From NCBI GenBank assembly GCA_965601485.1, contig OZ271846.1, positions 1,364,001-1,428,000 on the forward strand: DNA of 64,000 nt. The letters are read 5' to 3'. A program made the translations under genes and the position numbers. Shown here in pieces: positions 1 through 7,859 of this stretch. This DNA comes from Methylotenera_A aquatica. Its GTDB lineage: Bacteria > Pseudomonadota > Gammaproteobacteria > Burkholderiales > Methylophilaceae. The notes under the pieces are model-generated. The model was not told where the DNA came from. It worked only from the letters and a program-made list of their open reading frames with translations, and did not search any database. The first letter of the stretch is position 1. Each line of letters begins with the position of its first letter.

Positions 1-258
1 TCCTTTGGTTTTGGTCCATCCTTTGGTTTTAATGGTGGAGACTTTAATGTATTTAGATTAGGTGGTAACGCCCCAAATGGAACCGGTCAATTTACATTGA
101 CTGCAGCTTCTGGTTCTGGTGAACAGATGTTACTCACTTCATTTGCCCCAGCCTCAATAGCAGCTCCAGTTCCAGAAGCCGATACCTCAGCGATGCTTTT
201 AATGGGTCTTGGCTTGATTGGATTTATGGTTCGCAGTCGTAAAAACACTCAAGCTTAA
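1..258 (+). CDS. PEP-CTERM exported protein, 3' part only
   Basis: The reading frame is open from the first base and ends with TAA at 256-258, giving 85 C-terminal residues; the start lies outside the window. The sequence is closely related to the C-terminal half of the protein at 1983-2573 (shared GGDFNVF, GGNAP, FTLTAAS and EQMLLTSFAPASIAAP). It ends in a PEP-CTERM-type tail: VPEADTSAMLL, a hydrophobic stretch, then a basic cluster (RSRK). Such tails are recognised by exosortase, which anchors or releases the protein at the cell surface; no exosortase gene is in the window. The function of the mature domain is unknown. It is the first of three tandem paralogues. Confidence 0.8.
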   Translation, partial: SFGFGPSFGFNGGDFNVFRLGGNAPNGTGQFTLTAASGSGEQMLLTSFAPASIAAPVPEADTSAMLLMGLGLIGFMVRSRKNTQA

Positions 259-283
259 TTAAACTTTAATTAGTTAGAACTTA

Positions 284-301
284 AAGGAGCTTCGGCTCCT
301 T
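284..301 (+). terminator. GGAGC-TTCG-GCTCC hairpin
   Basis: Seven-base-pair stem (AAGGAGC/GCTCCTT) closed by a TTCG tetraloop, 25 bases after the stop of the first gene. It lacks a clear T-run, so it may be a weak terminator. The same hairpin, with the flank TTAGTTAGAAC, recurs after three other exported-protein genes in the window. Confidence 0.6.
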
Positions 302-329
302 AATTCCATCCTCTAAGATAGTGAATAAA

Positions 330-893
330 ATGAAAAACAAAATCTTTTTAACGATTGCTATTGCTTTTTTATTCAACTCCACAATCGCTCAAGCTGAAGT
401 TAAAACTTTCAACTTTACTTGGAGTGGTGAGTCTTTTTCAAACACGGCAACAGCAACTGGATTCGTTACTTTTGATACAGCCTTCGTTACAGGACCACTT
501 CAAGACATAAGTATTCTTGATTTAAGTATGACGGTTAGCGGAGCAAGTGCTGGCAATGGTATTTATTCTGAAAGTGACTACTTTTCGATGTGGTTTACTT
601 CCCCAAGTCCACTTGATTTCAGCAGTGAGCTAATTGGTCAAACCTTATCAAATGGCGATTTATTCGGTCGCAGTGCTGGCAATGGATTTGTTTTATTTGC
701 CGCCAATGAGTGGACTACTCCCAATACATCTAGTTGGAACACAATGAAAACTCCAGGGAATGACCAAATGCTTATTACCTCCATCACTCCAGCAACAGCT
801 CCAGTCCCAGAACCAGACTCCTCAGCGATGCTTTTAACAGGTCTTGTCGTGATGGGCTTTATGGCTCGCCGTCGTAGAAATACTCAAGTTTAA
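330..893 (+). CDS. PEP-CTERM exported protein
   Basis: About 187 residues. An N-terminal signal peptide (MKNKIFLTIAIAFLF, cleavage likely after AQA) is followed by a beta-rich domain starting VKTFNFTWSG, which is paralogous to the proteins at 1-258 and 1983-2573. The C-terminus carries VPEPDSSAMLL, a transmembrane stretch and RRRR, a classical PEP-CTERM sorting signal. I chose ATG 330 rather than GTG 321 because MKNKI is the conserved beginning of the sister proteins at 2591 and 6762. Known for the family: export by Sec and processing by exosortase. The role of the mature protein is not known. A strong terminator follows. Confidence 0.85.
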   Translation: MKNKIFLTIAIAFLFNSTIAQAEVKTFNFTWSGESFSNTATATGFVTFDTAFVTGPLQDISILDLSMTVSGASAGNGIYSESDYFSMWFTSPSPLDFSSELIGQTLSNGDLFGRSAGNGFVLFAANEWTTPNTSSWNTMKTPGNDQMLITSITPATAPVPEPDSSAMLLTGLVVMGFMARRRRNTQV

Positions 894-917
894 TTAATCT
901 TAAATTAGTTTGAACAG

Positions 918-939
918 AAAGGAGCTTCGGCTCCTTTTT
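918..939 (+). terminator. Rho-independent terminator
   Basis: Stem AAAGGAGC/GCTCCTTT with TTCG loop followed by a T-run, 25 bases after the stop of the preceding PEP-CTERM gene. Confidence 0.85.
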
Positions 940-1055
940 TGCTTTTTGAGATGTGAAATTTAAGTTGGGGATTTATCGGTGTTAAACAACTGATGATGAC
1001 ACACACAAACACAGCTCAAGAATGAAATTTAAATAGACCGAACAATCTCAAACAC

Positions 1056-1694
1056 TTAACTCATTGCCAAAGGCGCACTAAATATATTCATCACCAAGCT
1101 ACAAGCAATCTCAGTGTGTTCTGAAGTTCCGGCCATTGCGCTATCTTCAAAAAACGGACTGCGGACAACTGCCTGAAATGCCCTAATACGCAAGCGCAAC
1201 TCACTCTCCGTAAATTTTACAAAGGTATCAGTCTGGTCACGACTGGCGACCGCCATCCAAACAGGGATAAAATGGTCCCCCTCTAAATTGATGAGTTGTG
1301 GGTTTTTCGTATTTTTAAAAAACTTTGAGACGACAAACAATAAGGCTTTACGAGGTGGTCGATTATATTGTTCAATTGCCATCTTAACCATGCCGGCTAC
1401 CAAAACAGGCAATGGCGCATCCGCTGGATGTTTACTCATCAGCTCACTCATGCTTAATACAGCTTTTCTTCTTCTCACTATAAACATATAGCTGAAGATG
1501 TCATCAAATTTTTTGAAATGATGAAACAAAGTGCTTTGCGCATAACCTGATTTGGCTGAAAGATTTTCGCTATTAACATCTTCAACTTGCTCTAATTGAG
1601 CGAAGACTGAAAACGCCTCTTCAATATCTTCTAGTGTCTTTTTTGCCCGCAATTGTTCTGGGATGCGAATATTTAACTCTTTAAAATAATCCAT
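1056..1694 (-). CDS. TetR/AcrR-family transcriptional regulator
   Basis: 212 residues, the usual size for TetR repressors. Residues about 20-70 have the N-terminal helix-turn-helix pattern, with the recognition segment SENLSAKSGYAQSTLFHHF (the STLFHHF core matches the typical YxHF motif). The rest is helical and would form the ligand and dimer domain, with no recognisable ligand type. It lies between two PEP-CTERM genes and is read divergently from the one at 1983, with 288 bases between, so it may control that gene; this is inference from position only. A second unrelated TetR sits beside another exported-protein gene at 5879-6481. Confidence 0.8.
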   Translation of the reverse strand: MDYFKELNIRIPEQLRAKKTLEDIEEAFSVFAQLEQVEDVNSENLSAKSGYAQSTLFHHFKKFDDIFSYMFIVRRRKAVLSMSELMSKHPADAPLPVLVAGMVKMAIEQYNRPPRKALLFVVSKFFKNTKNPQLINLEGDHFIPVWMAVASRDQTDTFVKFTESELRLRIRAFQAVVRSPFFEDSAMAGTSEHTEIACSLVMNIFSAPLAMS

Positions 1695-1982
1695 TGCTTA
1701 GCCTTGGTTTTTTGCTTGTGTTTGACACTTGTCGCTTGCGTCTATTTTGATGGAAATTATTACAGATTTGTCATTTTTTATAGGATATTTACTGAGTAAA
1801 TTAACCATAACAAAAAATAGTTACTTAAAAGTTATTATAAATCAATCGCTTAAAGCATAAATTAAGCGTCAGGAAAACTGAGTAAGTTGTAATAGGCGTT
1901 TAATGCCACACCCTTATAGTTGCTACCTGTTACATATCAACTTTCAAATACCATCAAATTTTAAATATTAAGGGCGATTACA

Positions 1983-2573
1983 ATGAGCAAACTACTTTTA
2001 GCCATTTCAGCTACATTTTTACTCAACTCCACCATGGCGCAAGCGGCAGTTGAAACTTTTAACTTTACTTTTAGTGGTGCTCAATTTTCAAACACTGCAA
2101 TTGCAAACGGATTTATCACATTTGACACAGATAACTTTGTATCTAACGGGTTCGGTGGTTATGGTTTGAACGGCCAATATACTGATTTAGGTGTAACAGT
2201 AAGTGGCTCAAATTCTGGCAATGGTTCATTTACTAATAATGACATTTCTTTATATATTTTCAGCTCCCCAATCGCACTTGATTTCAGTAGAGAATTAGTA
2301 GGTCAGGGTTCTGAAGGAACAGGATTTGGTCCATCTTTTATTAATGGTGGAGACTTTAATGTATTTAGTTTTGGTGGTAACGCCCCAAAGGGAACCAATA
2401 ATTTTACATTGACTGCAGCTTCTGGTTTTGGTGAACAGATGTTACTCACTTCATTTGCCCCAGCCTCAATAGCAGCCCCAGTTCCAGAAGCCGACACCTC
2501 AGCGATGCTCTTGACAGGTCTTGGCGTATTAGGTTTTATGGCTCGTCGTCGTAATAAAGCAAAAGTTGCGTAG
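1983..2573 (+). CDS. PEP-CTERM exported protein
   Basis: 196 residues. Signal peptide (LLLAISATFLL, cleavage after AQAA), a beta-rich Gly/Asn/Phe-rich domain starting VETFNFTFSG, and a PEP-CTERM-type tail with VPEADTSAMLL, hydrophobic helix and RRRNK. Note PEAD instead of PEP, shared with the partial gene at 1-258 and with the next gene. ATG is preceded by AAGGGCGATTACA, which offers a weak ribosome site. The next gene starts 18 bases after its stop with no terminator between, so the two are probably co-transcribed. The mature function is unknown. Confidence 0.85.
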   Translation: MSKLLLAISATFLLNSTMAQAAVETFNFTFSGAQFSNTAIANGFITFDTDNFVSNGFGGYGLNGQYTDLGVTVSGSNSGNGSFTNNDISLYIFSSPIALDFSRELVGQGSEGTGFGPSFINGGDFNVFSFGGNAPKGTNNFTLTAASGFGEQMLLTSFAPASIAAPVPEADTSAMLLTGLGVLGFMARRRNKAKVA

Positions 2574-2590
2574 GAAAGCCAGTTAATAAA

Positions 2591-3718
2591 ATGAAAAACA
2601 AAATCTCAACATTGGCTGCCGCAGCCCTGTTCTCTTTAGCAGCCGTTTCTGCGAATGCGGCAACGACTTATACTTTTAGCTTGCTTGATGCATTAGGTGG
2701 TGGAAGCAAAACACTTACTGCCAATAGAATTAACGATTCAGGACAAATTGTTGGTTACTCACAAAACATAGATGGTTCTGAAAGAGCTACCTTATGGAGC
2801 AGTGATAACTATGCTTCACCACAAGAACTAGGAAATTCGGGTTCGATTTTATCATCTAGGGCTTTGGGTATTAACAATTCCGGCAATATTGTAGGGTGGT
2901 CTAAATCGATTTCAAATATTGATTCAGCCAACTTTTGGAGCATTAATGATTTTACAGCCACTCAAATGCCAAGCTCTACTTCTAATGTCAGGGCTGCGGT
3001 GATTAACGATTCAAATCAAATTGTTGGTGTATCGTCAGGTTCATTAGTTTTATGGAGTGACCCAACATCTAGTCCTGTAGTTGGAAACTCAGGTGTTCCT
3101 CAAGAGATTAATAATTCAGGAAACGTTGTTGGGCAATCTCAAGGCATTCCTTACGTTTGGAACATAAATTCCAGTCAATCTAGACCACTAGTAAACTTTG
3201 ATGGAGGACCTTCTATCGGCGTCGCACTAGGTATTAATAATTCAGGAAATATTGTTGGTTACTTAGATGTTCAACCGACTCCCTCCGATACGCTCTACAC
3301 TCAAGCAGCGTTTTGGGGTAACCGAAGTGCTTTACCTTTTGCACTTGAATCCTTAGGCGGTGCAACTAAAAGTGGCCGAGCTACTGCAGTAAATGATTTA
3401 CAACAAGTTGTTGGGCGGTCACTAGATGCGAATAATGTTCAAAAAGCGACTTTATGGGATGGGGCCAATGTCATTGACCTCAATACATATTTAGATTCAG
3501 CGACAGTTGATGCTGGTTGGATGCTAACAAGCGCATCAGACATTAACAACAATGGTTGGATAATTGGTACCGCTAGAAATAGCATTTCAGGCCTCTCAAA
3601 AGGCTACTTACTTCAATCAGTCAGCCAAGTTCCAGAAGCCGATACCTCAGCGATGCTTTTAACAGGTCTTGGCGTAGTAGGTTTCATGGCTCGTCGTCGT
3701 AATAAAGCAGTTGCTTAA
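2591..3718 (+). CDS. HAF-repeat PEP-CTERM exported protein
   Basis: 375 residues. Signal peptide (MKNKISTLAAAALFSLAAVSANA), then a body made of at least seven repeats of the form (I/V)N(N/D)SGxIVGxS, the extracellular HAF repeat, spaced about 40-50 residues apart from residue about 45 to 330, and finally the tail VPEADTSAMLL-helix-RRRNK. HAF-repeat proteins are predicted to form a beta-propeller-like extracellular fold; no enzymatic role is known. It is the second gene of a likely two-gene unit with 1983-2573 and ends at a strong terminator. Confidence 0.85.
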   Translation: MKNKISTLAAAALFSLAAVSANAATTYTFSLLDALGGGSKTLTANRINDSGQIVGYSQNIDGSERATLWSSDNYASPQELGNSGSILSSRALGINNSGNIVGWSKSISNIDSANFWSINDFTATQMPSSTSNVRAAVINDSNQIVGVSSGSLVLWSDPTSSPVVGNSGVPQEINNSGNVVGQSQGIPYVWNINSSQSRPLVNFDGGPSIGVALGINNSGNIVGYLDVQPTPSDTLYTQAAFWGNRSALPFALESLGGATKSGRATAVNDLQQVVGRSLDANNVQKATLWDGANVIDLNTYLDSATVDAGWMLTSASDINNNGWIIGTARNSISGLSKGYLLQSVSQVPEADTSAMLLTGLGVVGFMARRRNKAVA

Positions 3719-3737
3719 CACAGCCAGTAATACATTA

Positions 3738-3758
3738 ACCAGCTTCGGCTGGTTTTTT
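3738..3758 (+). terminator. Rho-independent terminator
   Basis: Stem ACCAGC/GCTGGT with a TTCG loop and a following T-run, 20 bases after the stop of the HAF-repeat gene. Confidence 0.85.
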
Positions 3759-3981
3759 GTTGACCAAACATTTTTCTGTGAAGGTTTATGAGGCAATTAG
3801 TGTGAGCGGTACATATTGCACATCATCTAGCCATTTAGAACTCCACCTGGCAACATACAACCATTACGTAAATTCATTAGGTCTTATTGAGTGATGCACA
3901 TAGGGTTAGTTTTAAGATTACGTTCATAATGCAACACATGAAGCGAATCATTCTGAATCGCCAAACTTAAAGGAAATTATC

Positions 3982-4053
3982 ATGTGGACAACACCAGCAG
4001 CTACTGAAATGCGTTTTGGCTTTGAAGTGACAATGTACGTAATGAACAAGTAA
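3982..4053 (+). CDS. pqqA: PqqA, precursor peptide of pyrroloquinoline quinone
   Basis: A 23-codon gene starting MWTTPAATEMRFGFEVTMY. It matches PqqA in length, in the MW(T)xP start and in the conserved block RxGFEVTxY, whose Glu and Tyr (residues 15 and 19) are joined by PqqE to form the PQQ skeleton. A good ribosome site (AAAGGAAATTATC) precedes ATG and a terminator follows. PQQ is the cofactor of methanol dehydrogenases, fitting a methylotroph. No pqqB, C, D or E is nearby, so this is an orphan copy; extra stand-alone pqqA genes are known in some methylotrophs. Flanking 3759-3981 holds no other gene I can support. Confidence 0.9.
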   Translation: MWTTPAATEMRFGFEVTMYVMNK

Positions 4054-4075
4054 TTCGTTTTACAAGAATATCAAG

Positions 4076-4105
4076 AACCTATTCAGAAATGAGTAGGTTT
4101 TTTTT
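4076..4105 (+). terminator. Rho-independent terminator after pqqA
   Basis: Nine-base-pair stem AACCTATTC/GAGTAGGTT (one G-U pair), six-base loop, then a run of Ts. It begins 23 bases after the pqqA stop and shows that pqqA is transcribed alone. Confidence 0.85.
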
Positions 4106-4153
4106 CGTCTGTACAATGTCAGTTCTACTTTAATAAAACGCTAGAGTTAAATA

Positions 4154-4339
4154 ATGTTGGAAAAACTTCCTGGAAATCTTGATGAAGCCCTTCGCATTAT
4201 TGCCAATGAAGAACAAATTGCAATGCCGCTGGATGATATTCGTAAACTGCTGCTAATGAGCCTAATTACGCATAAGCTTGGCGGTGGCTGGATGGTTAAT
4301 AGCAAAGGTAGAGAGTATTTAAAACGCCATAAGAGGTAA
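4154..4339 (+). CDS. Small hypothetical protein
   Basis: 61 residues, mainly helical, with a basic C-terminus (REYLKRHKR). I do not recognise a family. The segment around residues 25-60 (LDDIRKLLLMSLITHKLGGGWMVNSKGREYL) resembles a short winged-helix-like pattern, but that is weak. There is no strong ribosome site before ATG. Its end abuts one copy of a 16-bp direct repeat and the left end of a decayed IS256 element. Confidence 0.45.
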   Translation: MLEKLPGNLDEALRIIANEEQIAMPLDDIRKLLLMSLITHKLGGGWMVNSKGREYLKRHKR

Positions 4340-4346
4340 GGCTAAA
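4331..4346 (+). repeat. 16-bp direct repeat, left copy
   Basis: AAGAGGTAAGGCTAAA, matched at 15 of 16 positions by AAGAAGTAAGGCTAAA at 5796-5811. The two copies bracket the IS256 remnant and the acyltransferase gene, as if that segment had been inserted or duplicated between them. Confidence 0.6.
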
Positions 4347-4347
4347 C

Positions 4348-4617
4348 GGGGGGGTAAATAATTTTGTGTAAAAGTCATTTTGGAGGGGTCTGCTACTTTT
4401 AGAAATTGATTAAAATGACGACATCAAAAGCCTGATGACCTTATTGGCGAGAGCAGTCTTCTAAAACAACTCACCAAAGCTCTGCTTGAACGTGCCTGAC
4501 AGGCCGAAATGACCAAACATTCAGGTCATCATAAGCACTCTCCCATCAGCAATCCTAGTGGCTATGCTCGAAACGTTAAAAACCCGAACTACCTAGACGA
4601 TTAGAGTGAATTCCCTG
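4348..4617 (+). pseudogene. Decayed IS256-family element (left end and 5' part of transposase)
   Basis: 4348-4376 closely matches the left terminal inverted repeat of the intact element at 16093-17433 (TAAATAATTTTGTGTAAA is shared). ATG at 4415 and the next 200 bases align with the transposase start (shared LLKQLTKAL, AEMT, then degenerate), but about 59 bases corresponding to 16170-16228 are missing, so the frame is shifted, and stops occur inside (TGA after GAACGTGCC; TAG near 4604). Similarity fades at about 4617; the rest of the element is gone. It is a fossil, more divergent than the copy in the island. Confidence 0.85.
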
Positions 4618-4723
4618 TAATTAACTTAAATAAGTTATATCTAAATTTTTAGTATAAATATTATTTTTTATTAACATAAACTAAAATTTAAAAATAATAA
4701 TAATTTTCCCTGGCTATAAAAAT

Positions 4724-5782
4724 TTAATATCCAATTAAGTATTTACTATATTTCGGAATTAGTTTTTTTAGAGATATCGCAAACACAGTGATGATGGAAG
4801 CAATAAAAAATACAACAAAAATCAAATTGAGCCAAGCTGGCAAGTTGAATAAATTAAAACTATCTTGATTGATGTATAAATAGTATCGCTTAAAAATAGA
4901 TATTAAATATCCATGTAAAAAAAAGATGCTAAAACTTACCGCTGCAATATATTCTAAAAATCTTACCTGAACTTTTTCAAACCTATGTAAAAAAACCATA
5001 AAAAATAAGCTCAATAATAATTTTTGAAATAATACAATATCGAAACCACTATATACAAAAAAATCCTTTGGGGTGTTTCCAATATTCCCGTTCCAAGCAT
5101 TTAACGTTGCTAAAAAACACACAACAATTAATATGACAAATTCTTTATTTGCGAATAATTGATAAATCTTTTCTCTGTTTATTGAACAAAATATTCCAAT
5201 TAAATAAACAGGAAAAAAATAGATTACATTATGTAGAACATAAATAGTTTCTATTGGCCTTTGTACGATAGAGGAAATAAATAACAGAATAATTAAAACA
5301 ATAATTTGTATTTTCGTTTTAGTTCTTGCAAATGCTACATGTAATGGAGATAACAGAAACATCACCATGATGAATGGTATATACCAATATGCCATTGTTG
5401 CGCCACTTAAATAATATTTTAGTATTGGATAAATATATTTATCTAAGATACCTACATGTGTTGGGTCAAAAAACTTTGAATTTCCATAACCTAGTAGATT
5501 TACAAAAATATAGGGTAAAGTTAAAAAGAAGTATGGAACGAATACATTTTGAAATTTTGATTTTATAAATTTTAGATAACTAAATTTAGATAAAAAAATA
5601 TGGTGAAATAAAAAGCCTGAAATAAATACAAATAGAGTAGTTCCACCGCTAATTAAATTAACTGCTAACTTTTCAAAGAAATTGAGGTTATAAATATTAA
5701 TACCCGCAATTTCATAAGAATGAACTGCGACTATTAATAAAATAGCGATGGCTCTAAAATAATTAAATGAATTTAAAAACAT
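4724..5782 (-). CDS. Acyltransferase-3 family membrane protein
   Basis: 352 residues, very hydrophobic, with about ten membrane segments. The N-terminus (NYFRAIAILLIVAVHSYEI) has the pattern of the acyltransferase-3 family (OafA/NodX/WecH type), in which a histidine in the first or second helix region is needed to move an acyl group, often acetyl, to surface sugars. The ISGGTTLFVFISGFLF segment at about residues 48-63 is also typical. Substrate unknown. It is markedly more AT-rich than its neighbours, stands alone, and lies between an IS256 remnant and a direct repeat, all signs of horizontal transfer. Confidence 0.85.
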   Translation of the reverse strand: MFLNSFNYFRAIAILLIVAVHSYEIAGINIYNLNFFEKLAVNLISGGTTLFVFISGFLFHHIFLSKFSYLKFIKSKFQNVFVPYFFLTLPYIFVNLLGYGNSKFFDPTHVGILDKYIYPILKYYLSGATMAYWYIPFIMVMFLLSPLHVAFARTKTKIQIIVLIILLFISSIVQRPIETIYVLHNVIYFFPVYLIGIFCSINREKIYQLFANKEFVILIVVCFLATLNAWNGNIGNTPKDFFVYSGFDIVLFQKLLLSLFFMVFLHRFEKVQVRFLEYIAAVSFSIFFLHGYLISIFKRYYLYINQDSFNLFNLPAWLNLIFVVFFIASIITVFAISLKKLIPKYSKYLIGY

Positions 5783-5795
5783 ATATTTTTATAGG

Positions 5796-5811
5796 AAGAA
5801 GTAAGGCTAAA
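5796..5811 (+). repeat. 16-bp direct repeat, right copy
   Basis: Right partner of the repeat at 4331-4346 (15/16 identical). It lies just upstream of the acyltransferase start, and is followed by GGTGGA...TCCACC (5813-5858) and a T-run that could end transcription rightwards. Confidence 0.6.
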
Positions 5812-5878
5812 AGGTGGATAAATAATCAAATGGGTTTGATATAAAAGCATCTCCACCAATTTTTTTTCGTCTGCGTTC

Positions 5879-6481
5879 TTAATTAGCAAAGAGGGCCATC
5901 AAAATGGCTAATGATTGCTGTTGGTGACTTTTTGTGAATGCAAGTTTGTGATTATCGGTGACTGGTTTTCGAACCGCACTGGCGTAAACGAGGATGGCTA
6001 TTTCTATTTCTCTGTAAGTCAACTTCTTGAAGGTGTTGGTTTTGTTGGCTTTAATCATGGCCTCAAGCGGGTCCACTAATAATTTGTTGTTTTCATCTAT
6101 CCTTTTTAATACATCACTCTTTGTCATCACCGTGCTGGCGAGTTTTAGTGTAATGGCTCTTGGAAGCTTGGTCATGAATTTAAAATTGAGGTCGTTAAGA
6201 TGCTTAATAAATTCTTTTGCGGTCATCGAAGCGGGCGTCTCATTAATGACTTTGATGACCACAGCGACTCTTTTTTTTTGGTGTTGAACCACGAACTCGT
6301 CTATTAAGTTATCAATATTTTTGAAGTAGTGATAAATATTGCCAATCGAGTAACCAGAGCGTTCAGCAATATTCGTGATTGTTAAGAATTCTGGATTGTC
6401 ATCAATGGACAGTTCCACAATCCCATCATAAATATCGGTAGATGTCTTTTTTTTGATAACGGGGTTGAGTAATTTTTTCAT
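5879..6481 (-). CDS. TetR/AcrR-family transcriptional regulator
   Basis: 200 residues. The N-terminal helix-turn-helix is clear (LTITNIAERSGYSIGNIYHYF, about residues 33-53), ending in the YHYF signature of TetR proteins. The C-terminal helical domain has no known ligand signature. It is read divergently from the exported-protein gene at 6762 with 280 bases between, in which AAAACCGAAACT occurs twice (6528-6539 and 6640-6651). Control of that gene is a reasonable inference but not shown. Confidence 0.85.
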   Translation of the reverse strand: MKKLLNPVIKKKTSTDIYDGIVELSIDDNPEFLTITNIAERSGYSIGNIYHYFKNIDNLIDEFVVQHQKKRVAVVIKVINETPASMTAKEFIKHLNDLNFKFMTKLPRAITLKLASTVMTKSDVLKRIDENNKLLVDPLEAMIKANKTNTFKKLTYREIEIAILVYASAVRKPVTDNHKLAFTKSHQQQSLAILMALFAN

Positions 6482-6761
6482 TTTTTTATTATAAATCTAA
6501 GCCCAAATTAAGGATAGTTTTTAAAGCAAAACCGAAACTGACTTTTTTGGTTAAACTTTTATTGCCCTCCATTTTCAATGTAACCTCATGATTATATTCA
6601 GTAATTAAGCCTCCATTTCCCTCGAAATTTCGCACATAAAAAACCGAAACTTGTATTGGTCTTCGTCATATATAATTTTTATCCCAATAACAGCTAGTGG
6701 CTGAAATTTGGTGGTGGGCTACTTATTCAATCATCTAACGCATCGTACTAAAAGGAAAAAA
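6482..6761. promoter_or_regulatory. Divergent intergenic region with 12-bp direct repeats
   Basis: Between the TetR gene and the exported-protein gene. AAAACCGAAACT occurs at 6528-6539 and 6640-6651; each copy is followed by a GGT(T) so that ACC...GGT half-sites face each other. TATAAT at 6671-6676 could be the -10 box of the rightward promoter, with only a poor -35. Operator function is inferred. Confidence 0.4.
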
Positions 6762-7409
6762 ATGAAAAACAAAATCTCAACATTGGCTTTCATAGCCCTG
6801 TTCTCTTTAGCAGCCTTTTCTGCGAATGCTAACATGGTACAAATTAATTTCTCTTGGCAGGGTTCCAATAATTATAGAATGGATGGCTTATTTACATTTG
6901 ACCAAAGCTTCAATGGTGTGGAAAACTTAGTTGCGAGCAACCTCTCTACTTTTTCATTTACTGGCTATAGTAATGATATCGCCATTGATACTTGGAATTT
7001 GAGTGATGGAGTTGATGCAGGTAACAATTTTAATTTCAACTTTAATACCATCACAAATGAATTCGGTTACGGTGGCCTGCCTAATACGACCATGGGTCAA
7101 CAGTGGAACACAGTGGGTGGAACTTCGGTAAACACTAATATAGGCTTCCAAAGTGGGGGGGTTGCTCCAAATAACAGGCAGTTTTTTGTGCTACCAGGCG
7201 AGTCGCAAAGGCTGTCTATTAATTCAGGTTCTGTGCTGAGTGGCTCAAATGGACTAATCGCATCGACACCAACGTTTATTAACACAACACCATCAGAATC
7301 ACCATCAGCCGTTCCAGTTCCTGCGGCATTACCATTAATGGCGTCTGCATTAGTTGCTTTTGGTATTTCACGTCGCAATAAAGCAAAAGCTAAACTAAAC
7401 TTAAATTAG
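6762..7409 (+). CDS. Exported protein with VPVPAALPLM-type C-terminal sorting tail
   Basis: 215 residues from ATG 6762, chosen because AAAGGAAAAAA precedes it and MKNKISTLAFIALFSLAAFSANA is a signal peptide almost identical to that of the protein at 2591. The body is Asn/Gly/Ser-rich and beta-like, not recognised. The tail is VPVPAALPLMASALVAFG followed by SRRNK, which has the architecture of PEP-CTERM but a different motif; related VPLPA tails are known in exosortase systems. An upstream in-frame start at 6708 is not needed. A strong terminator follows. Confidence 0.85.
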   Translation: MKNKISTLAFIALFSLAAFSANANMVQINFSWQGSNNYRMDGLFTFDQSFNGVENLVASNLSTFSFTGYSNDIAIDTWNLSDGVDAGNNFNFNFNTITNEFGYGGLPNTTMGQQWNTVGGTSVNTNIGFQSGGVAPNNRQFFVLPGESQRLSINSGSVLSGSNGLIASTPTFINTTPSESPSAVPVPAALPLMASALVAFGISRRNKAKAKLNLN

Positions 7410-7418
7410 TTAGAACAG

Positions 7419-7441
7419 AAAGGAGCTTCGGCTCCTTTTTT
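7419..7441 (+). terminator. Rho-independent terminator
   Basis: AAAGGAGC/GCTCCTTT stem with TTCG loop and T-run, the same cassette as at 918-939 and 8520-8542. Confidence 0.85.
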
Positions 7442-7859
7442 GCTTTGGGTGTCACTCAATAATTTTTTTAATCACGTCCACCGAAGTAATTTTGTAGTAC
7501 CCGTTTGATTTGCGAGCACGCGAGCGCTCGGTGGGGTCAATCGAACAATCATCTGTGGGCCAGTAAATAAAACATTATACGAGCTGCAAGTATTTAAAAA
7601 ACACTCAAACGTGCTCAATAAAATTCAAAATATAAATTATTTGCTGCTAAAAAGCTTCACCCGAAAAATATGATTTTGCATTTATTTAAAATAACATGAT
7701 TGTAGGTATTTAACGACACGAAACTGCAGATTCTGATATTTTATTTAAAGTTCGCATTTAGTTTAATATTCTTAAAGACCCATTCGGGCTATTGCGGGAA
7801 TAATTATTTTGCATTAATCTATACTCGGGTAACATAGAAATTAATAATTGGTGATTGAA
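7442..7859. other. Non-coding stretch with duplicated left part
   Basis: About 420 bases without a gene. The first 50 bases or so (to about 7494) repeat those after the next gene (8543-8592) almost exactly, and a weaker match (GGGTCAATCGAACAA at 7545 against GGTTCAATCAAACAA at 8751) suggests that the duplication was once longer. A perfect palindrome CGAGCGCTCG lies at 7520-7529. The rest is AT-rich with no convincing ORF; it should hold the promoter of the following gene. Confidence 0.5.
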
